Positions 28,259 to 36,421 of a DNA stretch of 64,000 bases are shown piece by piece (positions within the stretch are counted from its first letter, which is position 1; every line of letters begins with the position of its first letter). Source of the DNA: Desulfuromusa sp. (GTDB lineage Bacteria > Desulfobacterota > Desulfuromonadia > Desulfuromonadales > Geopsychrobacteraceae). The translations under genes and the position numbers were made by a program. The stretch is taken from the NCBI GenBank assembly GCA_016744675.1, contig JADGDX010000004.1, forward strand, positions 1 to 64,000, written 5' to 3'. Below the pieces are notes generated by a model. The model was not told the DNA's origin. It worked only from the letters and a program-made list of their open reading frames with translations, and made no database searches.

Positions 28259-29470
28259 ATGAATACAGGTTTTCCAAAAGTTTTCAATGATCTGGCAAAA
28301 ACGGTTCTGCTCGGCAACCGAACCTATTCCTTGTGGATGTTTGTGTTGATTGCCATTAGCTTGCTTGGCCTCAATGCCTTCAGTCGACAATTAGCTCATG
28401 GTTTGTATACAACAGGAATGGGTGATGAGGTGTCATGGGGCTTATATATCTCCAACTTCGCCTTTTTAGTCGGTATGGCTGCAGCAGCTGTCATGATGGT
28501 CATTCCAGCTTACATATTTAAAGATGAAGAAATTCACAAAGTCGTCATATTCACTGAACTTTGGGCGATTGCTGCGCTGGTCATGTGTCTTCTCTTTGTT
28601 ACAGCAGATATCGGTCGACCAGACCGACTCTGGCATATGTTTCCCGTAATTGGAGTCTTCAACTGGCCAACATCCATGCTCACCTGGGATGTTCTTGTCT
28701 TAAATGGCTACCTCTTACTCAATCTCTATGTCTGTGGTTACGTCCTCTATAAAAAATATATGGGACAAAAACTTGTTGCAAAGCATTACATACCAATCGT
28801 ATTTCTCGCAATTGCATGGGCCCCACTCATTCACACAATCACCGCATTTTTATTCCAGGGTTTAGGTGCAAGACCATTTTGGCATAGCGGCCTGATAGCG
28901 CCTCGTTTTCTCGCTTCAGCATTTGCTGCCGGGCCAGCGTTCATTATTCTTGTATTTAAAATCATGGATCACTATAAGTGTTGCACAATTCACAAAGATG
29001 TTATTGCCAAAATTCGCATTATTGTCACTGTCAGTCTCCTCGTTAACCTGCTCTTGGTTGGGTCTGAGTTATTTACAGAACTTTATTCAGGATCAGAGCA
29101 TTCCATCCATTTAAGCTTCTTACTCGGTTTTCACGGAAAAAGCGTTCTGGCGCCATGGATATGGTCTGCTATAGCACTAAATGTTATAGCAGCTGCTATT
29201 CTTCTTTTACCTGCTCGTGAAAACCCACGATTCCTAACGATTGCATGTGTCATGATTATTATCGGAATTTGGGTTGAAAAAGGCCTTGGATTTGTCATCT
29301 CCGGGTTTATTCCAACTCCTCTTGGTGATTTTGTTCAATACCAACCCACTCTTAACGAATTAACTGTCTGTTTCGGTATTCTTGCCTTTGGGCTCTTAAT
29401 TTATACAGCTCTGTTGAAAATTGCAGTGCCGATTATCAATGGTCAGCTTTGTCAGAGAAAGGTTGATTAG
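28259..29470 (+). CDS. NrfD/PsrC-like quinone-reacting membrane subunit
   Basis: 403-aa polytopic protein with about ten membrane segments (TYSLWMFVLIAISLLGLNAF, EVSWGLYISNFAFLVGMAAAAVMMVIP, and others) typical of NrfD/HybB. These bind menaquinol near the periplasmic side and lack cofactors of their own. The family motif region DIGRPDRLWHM is present. It follows the Fe-S subunit gene and precedes the large cytochrome gene, completing a cytochrome-FeS-NrfD unit like the Cbc-type complexes described in Geobacter. The direction of electron flow cannot be read from sequence. Confidence 0.93.
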   Translation: MNTGFPKVFNDLAKTVLLGNRTYSLWMFVLIAISLLGLNAFSRQLAHGLYTTGMGDEVSWGLYISNFAFLVGMAAAAVMMVIPAYIFKDEEIHKVVIFTELWAIAALVMCLLFVTADIGRPDRLWHMFPVIGVFNWPTSMLTWDVLVLNGYLLLNLYVCGYVLYKKYMGQKLVAKHYIPIVFLAIAWAPLIHTITAFLFQGLGARPFWHSGLIAPRFLASAFAAGPAFIILVFKIMDHYKCCTIHKDVIAKIRIIVTVSLLVNLLLVGSELFTELYSGSEHSIHLSFLLGFHGKSVLAPWIWSAIALNVIAAAILLLPARENPRFLTIACVMIIIGIWVEKGLGFVISGFIPTPLGDFVQYQPTLNELTVCFGILAFGLLIYTALLKIAVPIINGQLCQRKVD

Positions 29471-29564
29471 TAACAACTGCCAGCTTTCAATTGCTTCCCC
29501 TTGATTGAAATTCTTGACATCAGGCGGGAACATATTTCAACCAGTACGAAAAAGGGAGGTAAAT

Positions 29565-31925
29565 GTGCAAAAAAACTTGTTGATGTGTCTACTGGCCAGT
29601 GTGGTCGTCTTCAGCTTTGGCACAATGGCGTACGCAGGAGGTGGATGTACAACCACCGATTGCCACGCAGGGCTAGAAGAGATCGTTCCGACAGATTTAC
29701 CAATGTCACAACAGCTCAAAATGAATGGTCAAATGCATGGTGACCCAGATGGCTGTGTTATGTGTCATGGTGGAAACCCCATGGCAACCAAAAAAGAAGA
29801 AGCACACAAGGGTGTTCCCGCAACATTGAGGATGGCACCTGGCCCTAAGGACTACTATCCAGATCCAGGTTCAATTTGGATCTCTGATAATACCTGTGGC
29901 ATTTGTCATGTTGGGTACACCTACCGCGCAAAGACCTCCCTCATGAATACTGAAGCAGGGAAGATTTCTGGAAACATGCATACATGGGGCTTCGAAGAGA
30001 CTCAAAACTTCCAGAATCCATGGGGCAATTATGCTGTTACCGATCAAGATGGCCAAACCCCGATGATCGGAACTGAAGCATATAAAAGCTACATGAAAGA
30101 TCAAATTAGTATGTACCCAAATCAGTATCCAAAAAAATTGGACCTGATGCCAAATCCAACAGTTGAAGAGGTTAAAAAAGATCCTAAAAAGGCCGCTTTC
30201 GCCTACCAACGCCAAGATTGCAACCGTTGCCATATCGGTGTTCGTGGACGTGAAAAGCGCGGTGACTATCGCGGTATGGGCTGTTCAGCCTGCCACATCC
30301 TCTATAGCAATGATGGCTACTACGAGGGCAAAGACAAGAGCATCAATCCAGATGAAAAAGGACATATGCTCAAACACCAAATTATTGGAAATCGCAAGAC
30401 CGGCGGCATTCCAGTGGAAACCTGCAGTTCATGCCATAATCGCGGAAAACGCATTGGTGTTTCGTTCCAAGGTCTGATGGAATTCCCATACGGTTCACCA
30501 TTCAATGAAGATGGTGGAAAACAACCCAAACTACACACTAAAAAATATATGTTTGTTTCTGATGACCTCCATCATCAGCAGCAAAGTAGAAAAGGCAACC
30601 CAGAGGGTGGCCTACTCTGTCAAGACTGCCATACAAGTATTGACATGCACGGTGATGGCAACATTCATGGGACAACAATGGGACAAGTTGAAATCGAATG
30701 TACCGATTGTCACGGAACTCCTCAAAGCTACCCATGGGAACTTCCCGTTGGTTATGGTGATGAGTTTGGAAAAAAAGCTCAAACAAAAGCTCGAGGCACA
30801 GCAGAAAAATTGTTGATTGTCGGCCAACAATTTGGTTATCCCTATGACGCTGAAGATGGATTTGTTCTCTCTGCGCGCGGAAACCCAATGGGTAATGTTA
30901 TCCGTCGTGGAAATAAAGTCATCGTTCACTCTGCAACAGGAAATGATTTTGAAGTCCCTGACCTTAAAGGCCTCTCCATCAGCAACAAGTGGAAAGATCC
31001 AACTGCTGAAGTTGCAATGAGTGCGGTCAGTGGTCACTTGGAAAAAATGGAGTGTTACACCTGTCATGCTTCTTGGGCTCCACAATGTTATGGATGTCAT
31101 GTCAAGATTGACTACAGCAGTGATAAGAATGGCAAGCAAAAAGGTGGAACTGATTGGATCGCCTCAGGCAACAGTCATGATTCACAAGGGCAAACAGCTG
31201 AATCCAAACTAGGCAGCAAAGGGATATTCACATCAGGCAAACCTATGGAAACTCGTTCTTACTTACGTTGGGAAGACCCTGTTCTTGGAATCGGTGGTGA
31301 AGGTAGGGTAACGCCATTAATGCCTGGCTGTCAGGTTGTTTATACTGTCGTTGACGATACAGGTGCTGTCATAGCCAACAATATGATCGCAGATGCCCCC
31401 GATGAAGCTAAATATCGTGGCCAAGAGCATGTTCCACTAGCAATAGACATGTCCCCTGTTCAACCACACACAGCTCAACGTAAGGCCCGTACCTGCGAAA
31501 GCTGCCATGGCAATGCCAAGGTTGCGGGTTTAGGGATTGGAGATGGGACCTTTGGTAACATGCAAAACAAAGATATTGTCTTTGATTTGATGGATGCGAA
31601 AACCCGTGAAATCATTCCAGAGAAATACACGGTTCAAATCCAGGCAATACCAAAACTTGACTTTGACTGGTCACAAATTGTTACACGCGAGGGAAAACAG
31701 CTCGCTACAGTTGGAAGTCACTGGCCTCTGAGTCGGGCATTTAATAAAGAAGAAATTGAAACTTTCATGCGTACTGGAACCTGCATGGGATGTCACCAGA
31801 ACATGAGTGAAAAAGAACTCTGGAAGAAGGTCAGCGAGGATGGTCAATTGGATATGAAGAAGCACTCTGAGCTGATGAACAAGATGCTTAAAACCATGGC
31901 AGAGAAGAACCCTGTCAAAAAGTAA
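29565..31925 (+). CDS. Large periplasmic multiheme cytochrome c (about 12 heme sites)
   Basis: 786-aa secreted cytochrome. I place the start at GTG 29565, preceded by GGGAGGT with 5-nt spacing, rather than the longest ORF at 29505. It then opens with a clean signal peptide (QKNLLMCLLASVVVFSFGTMAYA). Eleven CXXCH sites are visible (CVMCH, CGICH, CNRCH, CSACH, CSSCH, CQDCH, CTDCH, CYTCH, CYGCH, CESCH, CMGCH) plus one unusual CX4CH (CTTTDCH) near the N-terminus. The last gene of the operon, followed by a strong terminator. It could be a terminal reductase or an electron conduit; no known catalytic heme motif (such as CXXCK) was seen. I do not recognise a named protein. Confidence 0.92.
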   Translation: MQKNLLMCLLASVVVFSFGTMAYAGGGCTTTDCHAGLEEIVPTDLPMSQQLKMNGQMHGDPDGCVMCHGGNPMATKKEEAHKGVPATLRMAPGPKDYYPDPGSIWISDNTCGICHVGYTYRAKTSLMNTEAGKISGNMHTWGFEETQNFQNPWGNYAVTDQDGQTPMIGTEAYKSYMKDQISMYPNQYPKKLDLMPNPTVEEVKKDPKKAAFAYQRQDCNRCHIGVRGREKRGDYRGMGCSACHILYSNDGYYEGKDKSINPDEKGHMLKHQIIGNRKTGGIPVETCSSCHNRGKRIGVSFQGLMEFPYGSPFNEDGGKQPKLHTKKYMFVSDDLHHQQQSRKGNPEGGLLCQDCHTSIDMHGDGNIHGTTMGQVEIECTDCHGTPQSYPWELPVGYGDEFGKKAQTKARGTAEKLLIVGQQFGYPYDAEDGFVLSARGNPMGNVIRRGNKVIVHSATGNDFEVPDLKGLSISNKWKDPTAEVAMSAVSGHLEKMECYTCHASWAPQCYGCHVKIDYSSDKNGKQKGGTDWIASGNSHDSQGQTAESKLGSKGIFTSGKPMETRSYLRWEDPVLGIGGEGRVTPLMPGCQVVYTVVDDTGAVIANNMIADAPDEAKYRGQEHVPLAIDMSPVQPHTAQRKARTCESCHGNAKVAGLGIGDGTFGNMQNKDIVFDLMDAKTREIIPEKYTVQIQAIPKLDFDWSQIVTREGKQLATVGSHWPLSRAFNKEEIETFMRTGTCMGCHQNMSEKELWKKVSEDGQLDMKKHSELMNKMLKTMAEKNPVKK

Positions 31926-31953
31926 TTCATAAAAAGAGTTCTTACCTATCATG

Positions 31954-31985
31954 CCCCGGCAGTGACAACTGCCGGGGATTTTTTC
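31954..31985 (+). terminator. Rho-independent terminator of the multiheme cytochrome operon
   Basis: CCCCGGCAGT and ACTGCCGGGG form a perfect 10-bp stem with a 4-nt loop, followed by ATTTTTTC. It lies 29 nt after the stop of the large cytochrome gene. Confidence 0.93.
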
Positions 31986-32010
31986 TTTTCAGCTGAGAAA
32001 GATTCATATT

Positions 32011-32487
32011 GTGAATTTACAAATACTAAGATTGGTTGCTTCGATTCAAATTTTTGGTGGCACTTGGGGAATCGCAATCATGCTTTATAGGATGCTCGAT
32101 GTTCTTGATAACTTACAATTTATTATCTATTTATTGATTTATCTGGTTCCATTTATTTTCAGTATTTTGGCAGGCATTCAGTTATTAAAGAAACGAACTT
32201 CTGGCTTAAACCTCTCCCTCGCAGTGCAATTGGTACAGGTTCCATATTTTGCCTTTAATGGTCTTTATTACTCTTTCATTTCAGGTTTATTGCTGGGGAT
32301 AAGAGTTAGTATTCTTGAAGGGATGAAAAAATTTAACTTTAATTTCAGTATTGGCGGATATTGTCAGGTACAAACCGGATTGCCCGTTGAGTTGACGGCA
32401 ATTGGCATAAATGTTTTTGCCCTGATAACATTTTGTTTTTTGCTTGGGAACAGAATAAAAAACATCAAAGAAGATTTATCTAAATAA
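32011..32487 (+). CDS. Hypothetical membrane protein, about four TM segments
   Basis: 158-aa hydrophobic protein starting at GTG 32011; the Shine-Dalgarno is weak. Membrane segments are visible around SIQIFGGTWGIAIMLYRML, FIIYLLIYLVPFIFSILAGIQLL, LAVQLVQVPYFAFNGLYYSFISGLLLG and AIGINVFALITFCFLLG. No family recognised. It comes right after the cytochrome terminator and is convergent with the HAD phosphatase gene, so it looks like a single-gene unit. Predicted from an open frame and consistent hydrophobicity only. Confidence 0.6.
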   Translation: MNLQILRLVASIQIFGGTWGIAIMLYRMLDVLDNLQFIIYLLIYLVPFIFSILAGIQLLKKRTSGLNLSLAVQLVQVPYFAFNGLYYSFISGLLLGIRVSILEGMKKFNFNFSIGGYCQVQTGLPVELTAIGINVFALITFCFLLGNRIKNIKEDLSK

Positions 32488-32497
32488 TAGAGCTGAT

Positions 32498-33121
32498 TTA
32501 TTCAGAAGGAAGAAAGGTTAATAAATCAAGATGGTTGGTAAATGAAAACTGGCCAGAGACGCCCCCACCATATCCGGCAAATTGCGTATTTGCATCATTT
32601 GCAGCAGATTTATCCAATTCAGAATCCCCGATAAAGAGGCAATTCTCTGGTTTAATCTTTAGCTTTTGTGCAGCAAGAAGAAGCATATCGGGTGCAGGCT
32701 TAGGCTGTTTTACATCGTGGCTAGTAACAACAACTGAAAAATATCTTCTCAAATTAAAATGATCCAAAATCGACTCAACACTTTTGCCTCGGTTTGTTGC
32801 AATTGCTAGCGGGAACCTTCCTGAAATCAAATCTAAAATTTCCATCAAATTCTCTTCCGCATTCATATGGGGAATAAATTCGCGATAATCTAAAGTTGAT
32901 GCAAAACTAAGAGCTAAAGAGAGATCTTCTTCACGCATCAAGTTTTCTAACACAACCGGTGAACTGGCCGTATGACATAAATGGGCTAAATCAGTTTGAT
33001 CAGAAGAAACATGGGGATATGAAAATTCACCTAAAATCCGATTATAATATGCAAGATTAGCCTTTTTACTTTCAAACATCACTCCATCACAATCAAATAT
33101 AACGGCATCAATTTGCTTCAT
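32498..33121 (-). CDS. HAD-superfamily hydrolase (phosphoglycolate phosphatase-like)
   Basis: 207-aa HAD phosphatase. Motif I is FDCDGVMF (nucleophile Asp and the +2 Asp), the motif II region is IATNRGKS, the motif III Lys is in KQPKPAPDML and motif IV is FIGDSELD. The cap domain between motifs I and II suggests a Gph/beta-phosphoglucomutase-like enzyme; the substrate is not predictable. I use ATG 33121 (MKQIDAVIF), which overlaps the lgt stop; the longest ORF adds only one TTG codon. Probably co-transcribed with lgt and the pseudouridine synthase gene. Confidence 0.88.
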   Translation of the reverse strand: MKQIDAVIFDCDGVMFESKKANLAYYNRILGEFSYPHVSSDQTDLAHLCHTASSPVVLENLMREEDLSLALSFASTLDYREFIPHMNAEENLMEILDLISGRFPLAIATNRGKSVESILDHFNLRRYFSVVVTSHDVKQPKPAPDMLLLAAQKLKIKPENCLFIGDSELDKSAANDANTQFAGYGGGVSGQFSFTNHLDLLTFLPSE

Positions 33122-33905
33122 CAATATCTCTTTTCAGAACATATACCAAACCACACAGACCCAACACAATCATTGGTAGCGACAACAATTGCCCCATCGT
33201 CGCCCCACCCCAAAGAAAACCAAGGTGACTATCCGGTTGACGTAAAAATTCAATGCTAAAGCGGAAAACGCCATAAAAAAGCACAAAACTAAAAGCCGGG
33301 AGACCTTCTCTAACCCTCGCTCTATGTAACATATAAATCAGAACAAACAGAACCACACCTTCCAATCCAGCTTCATAAAGTTGGCTGGGATGACGGGGCA
33401 AAGAACCTCCCCCGGGGAAAACAACTCCAATAGGATGTGTTGTCACCCTCCCCCAAAGTTCAGCATTGATGAAGTTACCAATCCTTCCAAAAAAGAGACC
33501 AATTGGTACAGCTGAAACGGCGATATCTCCAATTAATAAAAGTGATAATTTGCGTCGATAACAAAAAATAAGCAGAACGAGGACAACTCCAATTAATCCA
33601 CCATGAAAACTCATCCCCCCCTGCCAGACATAAAAGAACTCGTGAGGGTGTCTTATATAATATTTAAAGTTATAAAAAAAGGTATAGCCAAACCGTCCTC
33701 CAATAACAACACCAAGAACAGCATAAAAAAGAAGATCAGAAATAACTTCATTTTTAATTGTCAGATGACGCAACCTAACGACGTGGCACATCATAAAATA
33801 ACCACCAACAAAGCCTAATAAATACATCATTCCATACCAGCGAATAGCAAGTGGACCAATACTGAATATGATTGGATCTATTTGAGGAAATACCATCAAA
33901 ATCAC
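33108..33905 (-). CDS. lgt: Prolipoprotein diacylglyceryl transferase Lgt
   Basis: Inner-membrane enzyme that adds diacylglycerol from phosphatidylglycerol to the lipobox cysteine of prolipoproteins. The 265 aa have seven membrane segments. Family motifs: FPQIDPIIFSIGPLAIRWYGMMY near the N-terminus, MSFHGGLIG with the essential His, and the signature FFGRIGNFINAELWGR. GTG 33905 overlaps the upstream stop (GTGA); ATG 33896 is an equally reasonable start. Its client lipoproteins in this window include the TPR, DUF4292-like and peptide-binding lipoproteins. Confidence 0.95.
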   Translation of the reverse strand: MILMVFPQIDPIIFSIGPLAIRWYGMMYLLGFVGGYFMMCHVVRLRHLTIKNEVISDLLFYAVLGVVIGGRFGYTFFYNFKYYIRHPHEFFYVWQGGMSFHGGLIGVVLVLLIFCYRRKLSLLLIGDIAVSAVPIGLFFGRIGNFINAELWGRVTTHPIGVVFPGGGSLPRHPSQLYEAGLEGVVLFVLIYMLHRARVREGLPAFSFVLFYGVFRFSIEFLRQPDSHLGFLWGGATMGQLLSLPMIVLGLCGLVYVLKRDIDEAN

Positions 33906-34819
33906 TTTCTCAATTTATTTAGCGCTCTTTGCATGTCTTCAGGAACAGTAACACTAAAATCTAATTTATGATTTAATACAGGGTGGCTAAAAGAAATGTT
34001 TTGGGCGTGCAAAAGCGGTCGAACGATCTCCAGACCCTCAACAGCTTTAAGTCCACCGTAACGAACATCCCCAATCAGGGGATTATTATTTTCAGACATA
34101 TGTGCACGAATTTGATGAGAACGACCCGTTAGTATCTCTACATCCAACAGTGAGAAATCATCCATTCTCTCAAGAACATTAAAGCGGGTAATTGCTTCTT
34201 TACCACCTTTTAATACCGTTTTAACACGATTATCTTTTCTCGATCGCGCAAGCAGAGAAATAATTTCACCTCTGTCCTCAACCGGAGAACCGTGAACCAA
34301 GGCAAGATAACTTTTCTTAACTTCACGTTCTAGAAATATCCGTGTCATTTCCTTATGGGCTCTAGGGTGAATGGAAAAAACCATAACACCCGAAGTCCCA
34401 CGATCAAGGCGCTGAACCATGCCGATTTCAGCTTTTTGATGAGCCCTAAATGGATCTCTAAGATACCATTGTAATGCTTCAAAAAGAGTTCCCTTAAATC
34501 GTGCGTGAGTTGGTTGGGTTTCAATCAAAGGTGGTTTATTGATAACAATAATAAATTGATCCTGAAACAGGATATCTGATTTTTGTAATCGAAATGGGAC
34601 CAATGATAAATGATCGATATAGACTTCAACGGAATCTTTCACCTTAATAGCCGTTGAACAACTTCTCACTCTTCTACCATTAATATGAACTCCACCAAGG
34701 TCGACAATCTTTTTGACTTGAGTCCTAGATAAACCGGCAGCAGTATTTGAAAGGAATTGATCAAGCCTTTGACCAACATCACCTGATAAGACGTCAAAAC
34801 GATGAATTGTCCACTTCAT
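33902..34819 (-). CDS. RNA pseudouridine synthase, RluA/RluD family
   Basis: 305-aa enzyme that isomerises uridine in rRNA (or tRNA). An N-terminal S4 RNA-binding domain (about 15-65, GQRLDQFLSNTAAGLSRTQVKKIV) is followed by the catalytic domain with the conserved Asp in VQRLDRGTSGVMVFS and a late motif GRSHQIRAHMS. RluA, RluC and RluD share these features, so I cannot say which uridine is modified. First gene of the rlu-lgt-HAD unit, transcribed away from the 6S RNA gene. Confidence 0.92.
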   Translation of the reverse strand: MKWTIHRFDVLSGDVGQRLDQFLSNTAAGLSRTQVKKIVDLGGVHINGRRVRSCSTAIKVKDSVEVYIDHLSLVPFRLQKSDILFQDQFIIVINKPPLIETQPTHARFKGTLFEALQWYLRDPFRAHQKAEIGMVQRLDRGTSGVMVFSIHPRAHKEMTRIFLEREVKKSYLALVHGSPVEDRGEIISLLARSRKDNRVKTVLKGGKEAITRFNVLERMDDFSLLDVEILTGRSHQIRAHMSENNNPLIGDVRYGGLKAVEGLEIVRPLLHAQNISFSHPVLNHKLDFSVTVPEDMQRALNKLRK

Positions 34820-34870
34820 TCAATTTCCCCGATTATTGAAATATATCATTTATGCAATCTAATTTAAGCC

Positions 34871-34898
34871 TTGACTTAAATCTTGAAGTTGTTATGAT
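34871..34898 (+). promoter_or_regulatory. Sigma-70-type promoter of the 6S RNA gene
   Basis: -35 TTGACT at 34871 and -10 TATGAT at 34893, spacer 16 nt. The predicted transcription start near 34905 coincides with the 5' side of the closing stem of the RNA. Confidence 0.8.
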
Positions 34899-34904
34899 CA
34901 AAAT

Positions 34905-35100
34905 CAAGCTAGATCTTTGATTTTCTGGGATGCGCGGGTTGGTTCTGATCCCTTGACCAACGTTTTTATTGACCTGTCGTTACGTGAAAAAGTGGTGAGC
35001 AAGCCTGTCCGTGAACAGGACGCCTTAAGCTTCTTCCGTTGGCAACCTTTTCAGATCAGGTCATCTGTAAAGAATCATACCGGCATCCTGGAGAGCTTTC
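34905..35100 (+). ncRNA. ssrS: 6S RNA
   Basis: About 196-nt RNA that mimics an open promoter and binds sigma-70 RNA polymerase holoenzyme. Sequence similarity to E. coli 6S is visible in GGTGAGCAAGCCTGTCCG, which matches the E. coli stretch GGTGAGCATGCTCGGTCCG, and in the following GGACGCCTTAAG (E. coli has a matching GCCTTAA). Structure supports it: GGATGC (34928) pairs with GCATCC (35083), AAGCT (34906) with AGCTT (35094), and CTGATC (34945) with GATCAG (35054), leaving a central bubble and an apical hairpin CCTGT/ACAGG. It has its own promoter and terminator. The ORF track's 62-aa frame here is spurious. Confidence 0.87.
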
Positions 35101-35103
35101 TAT

Positions 35104-35136
35104 AAAAAAGGCCCTGAATTTATTCAGGGCCTTTTT
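35104..35136. terminator. Bidirectional terminator between 6S RNA and ihfB
   Basis: AAAAAAGGCCCTGAA and TTCAGGGCCTTTTT form a stem with a 4-nt loop and U-tracts on both strands. It ends the 6S RNA on the plus strand and the ihfB transcript on the minus strand. Confidence 0.93.
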
Positions 35137-35159
35137 AAATCATAACTAGTTTCAAACAA

Positions 35160-35438
35160 TTACTCGTCGACCCTATCACGCAATTCCTTACCTGTCTTAA
35201 AAAATGGAGTCTTCCGCGAAGGAATTTCAACTAACTCGCCACTCTTGGGGTTACGTGCCTCACGAGCATCACGCTCGCGCACTGAAAAAGAACCAAAACC
35301 ACGAATTTCAACGCGATCACCTTGCGCAAGAGCGTCACCAATACCACCAAAAATAAGATTTATTACAGTTTCAGCATCTTTCTTATTAAGAATTTCATGC
35401 CCATCCGAAAGTTGCTCAATCAATTCACTTTTAGTCAT
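35160..35438 (-). CDS. ihfB: Integration host factor beta-type DNA-binding protein
   Basis: HU/IHF-family nucleoid protein of 92 aa, which bends DNA and often assists sigma-54 promoters. MTKSELIEQLS at the start and RGFGSFSVRERDAREARNPKSGE with the DNA-intercalating loop are typical of IHF beta. I start at ATG 35438, with GGAAGG 5 nt upstream, rather than the GTG two codons earlier. Position after rpsA and sppA matches the rpsA-ihfB linkage known from other proteobacteria, which supports IHF beta over HU. Confidence 0.92.
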   Translation of the reverse strand: MTKSELIEQLSDGHEILNKKDAETVINLIFGGIGDALAQGDRVEIRGFGSFSVRERDAREARNPKSGELVEIPSRKTPFFKTGKELRDRVDE

Positions 35439-35468
35439 CTTCACCTTCCATGTACTTTGATAAAAAAA

Positions 35469-36359
35469 TCAAAAGTTATTCCAGATATACTGTGGCCCGA
35501 TTTCATGCGTAAGCGAAAAATCGACCCCAAGATAATGATTCACAGTATTTTGTAGATAACGATCTATAATGTTAGTTTTTTCTGGCACAGGGTAGACCAA
35601 ATCAGGGTCATCATTTATTCCTGTAACCTTAGCAGCATATTTGATTGCATCAGCCAAGGTCCCCAACTCATCTATAAGCCCGACTTCTTTGGCCTGCCTT
35701 CCAGTGAAAATACGTCCATCAACAAAAGGTTGGAGCCTCTCAATTGGCATTTTGCGGCCAAGGCTTATCGCTTCAACAAATTGTTTGTGAACATCATCAA
35801 TCACGCCCTGCAATAAATCACGATCCGCGGTTAAAAACTTGCGCGTAGACGAACCAATATCTTTAAAACGACCACTCTTGACAACCTCGGTTCCAACACC
35901 AACTTTTCCCATCAATTCCTGATAATTAGGAAAAGACATGATAACACCAATACTCCCAGTAATTGTCCCCGGGTTGGCAAATATTTTCTCGCCTGCAACG
36001 GCAAGATAATATCCACCGGAGGCGGCGACAGAACCCATTGAGACAATTAACGGTTTTTCTTTAGCTAATTGTTTTAACTCAGAATAGATTTCCTGCGAAG
36101 GTCCTACTCCACCGCCAGGGGAATCTATCCTTATGACAACGGCCTTGATGTTATTTTGATCTCGAAATTCTTCAATCTGCTCAACCATTCGTCGGGAATC
36201 GGTGATTGTTCCCTCAACTTCTAGTATCCCGATTTTATCCCCAACCGAAACAACCATCGACCCAGTACGTATATATCCAGCGGTGAAAACAACCAGCAGG
36301 AAAAAAACAAAAACCGCACTAACAGCAAGGGAGACTATAAAAAATGGACGTTTTTTCAT
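35469..36359 (-). CDS. sppA: Signal peptide peptidase SppA (short form)
   Basis: Membrane-anchored serine protease (family S49) that degrades cleaved signal peptides. About 296 aa with an N-terminal anchor (FFIVSLAVSAVFVFFLLVVFTAGYI). The catalytic Ser lies in SMGSVAASGGYYLAVAG and the Lys in SGRFKDIGSSTRKF, the short-form arrangement. The longest ORF begins at 36386 inside the rpsA terminator hairpin, so I prefer ATG 36359 (MKKRPFFIV) or the GTG two codons before it. It lies between rpsA and ihfB. Confidence 0.92.
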   Translation of the reverse strand: MKKRPFFIVSLAVSAVFVFFLLVVFTAGYIRTGSMVVSVGDKIGILEVEGTITDSRRMVEQIEEFRDQNNIKAVVIRIDSPGGGVGPSQEIYSELKQLAKEKPLIVSMGSVAASGGYYLAVAGEKIFANPGTITGSIGVIMSFPNYQELMGKVGVGTEVVKSGRFKDIGSSTRKFLTADRDLLQGVIDDVHKQFVEAISLGRKMPIERLQPFVDGRIFTGRQAKEVGLIDELGTLADAIKYAAKVTGINDDPDLVYPVPEKTNIIDRYLQNTVNHYLGVDFSLTHEIGPQYIWNNF

Positions 36360-36369
36360 CTTCACCAAT

Positions 36370-36402
36370 AAAAAAAGGGGCTCCATAGTGTTATGGAACC
36401 CC
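36370..36402 (-). terminator. Rho-independent terminator after rpsA, overlapping the sppA leader
   Basis: On the minus strand GGGGTTCCATA-type arm pairs with TATGGAGCCCC around an ACAC loop, followed by seven T residues. It sits 20 nt after the rpsA stop and just before the preferred sppA start, so read-through to sppA-ihfB should be only partial. Confidence 0.82.
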
Positions 36403-36421
36403 CATTCAGTTCATCTGTTAA

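Noticed and set aside
30538-31139. Minus-strand ORFs of 116 and 175 aa
   Set aside because: Antisense shadows of the multiheme cytochrome gene; the sense frame carries the CXXCH sites.
34917-35105. 62-aa ORF on the plus strand
   Set aside because: It lies inside the 6S RNA gene, starts with TTG without a ribosome-binding site, and is explained by RNA structure.
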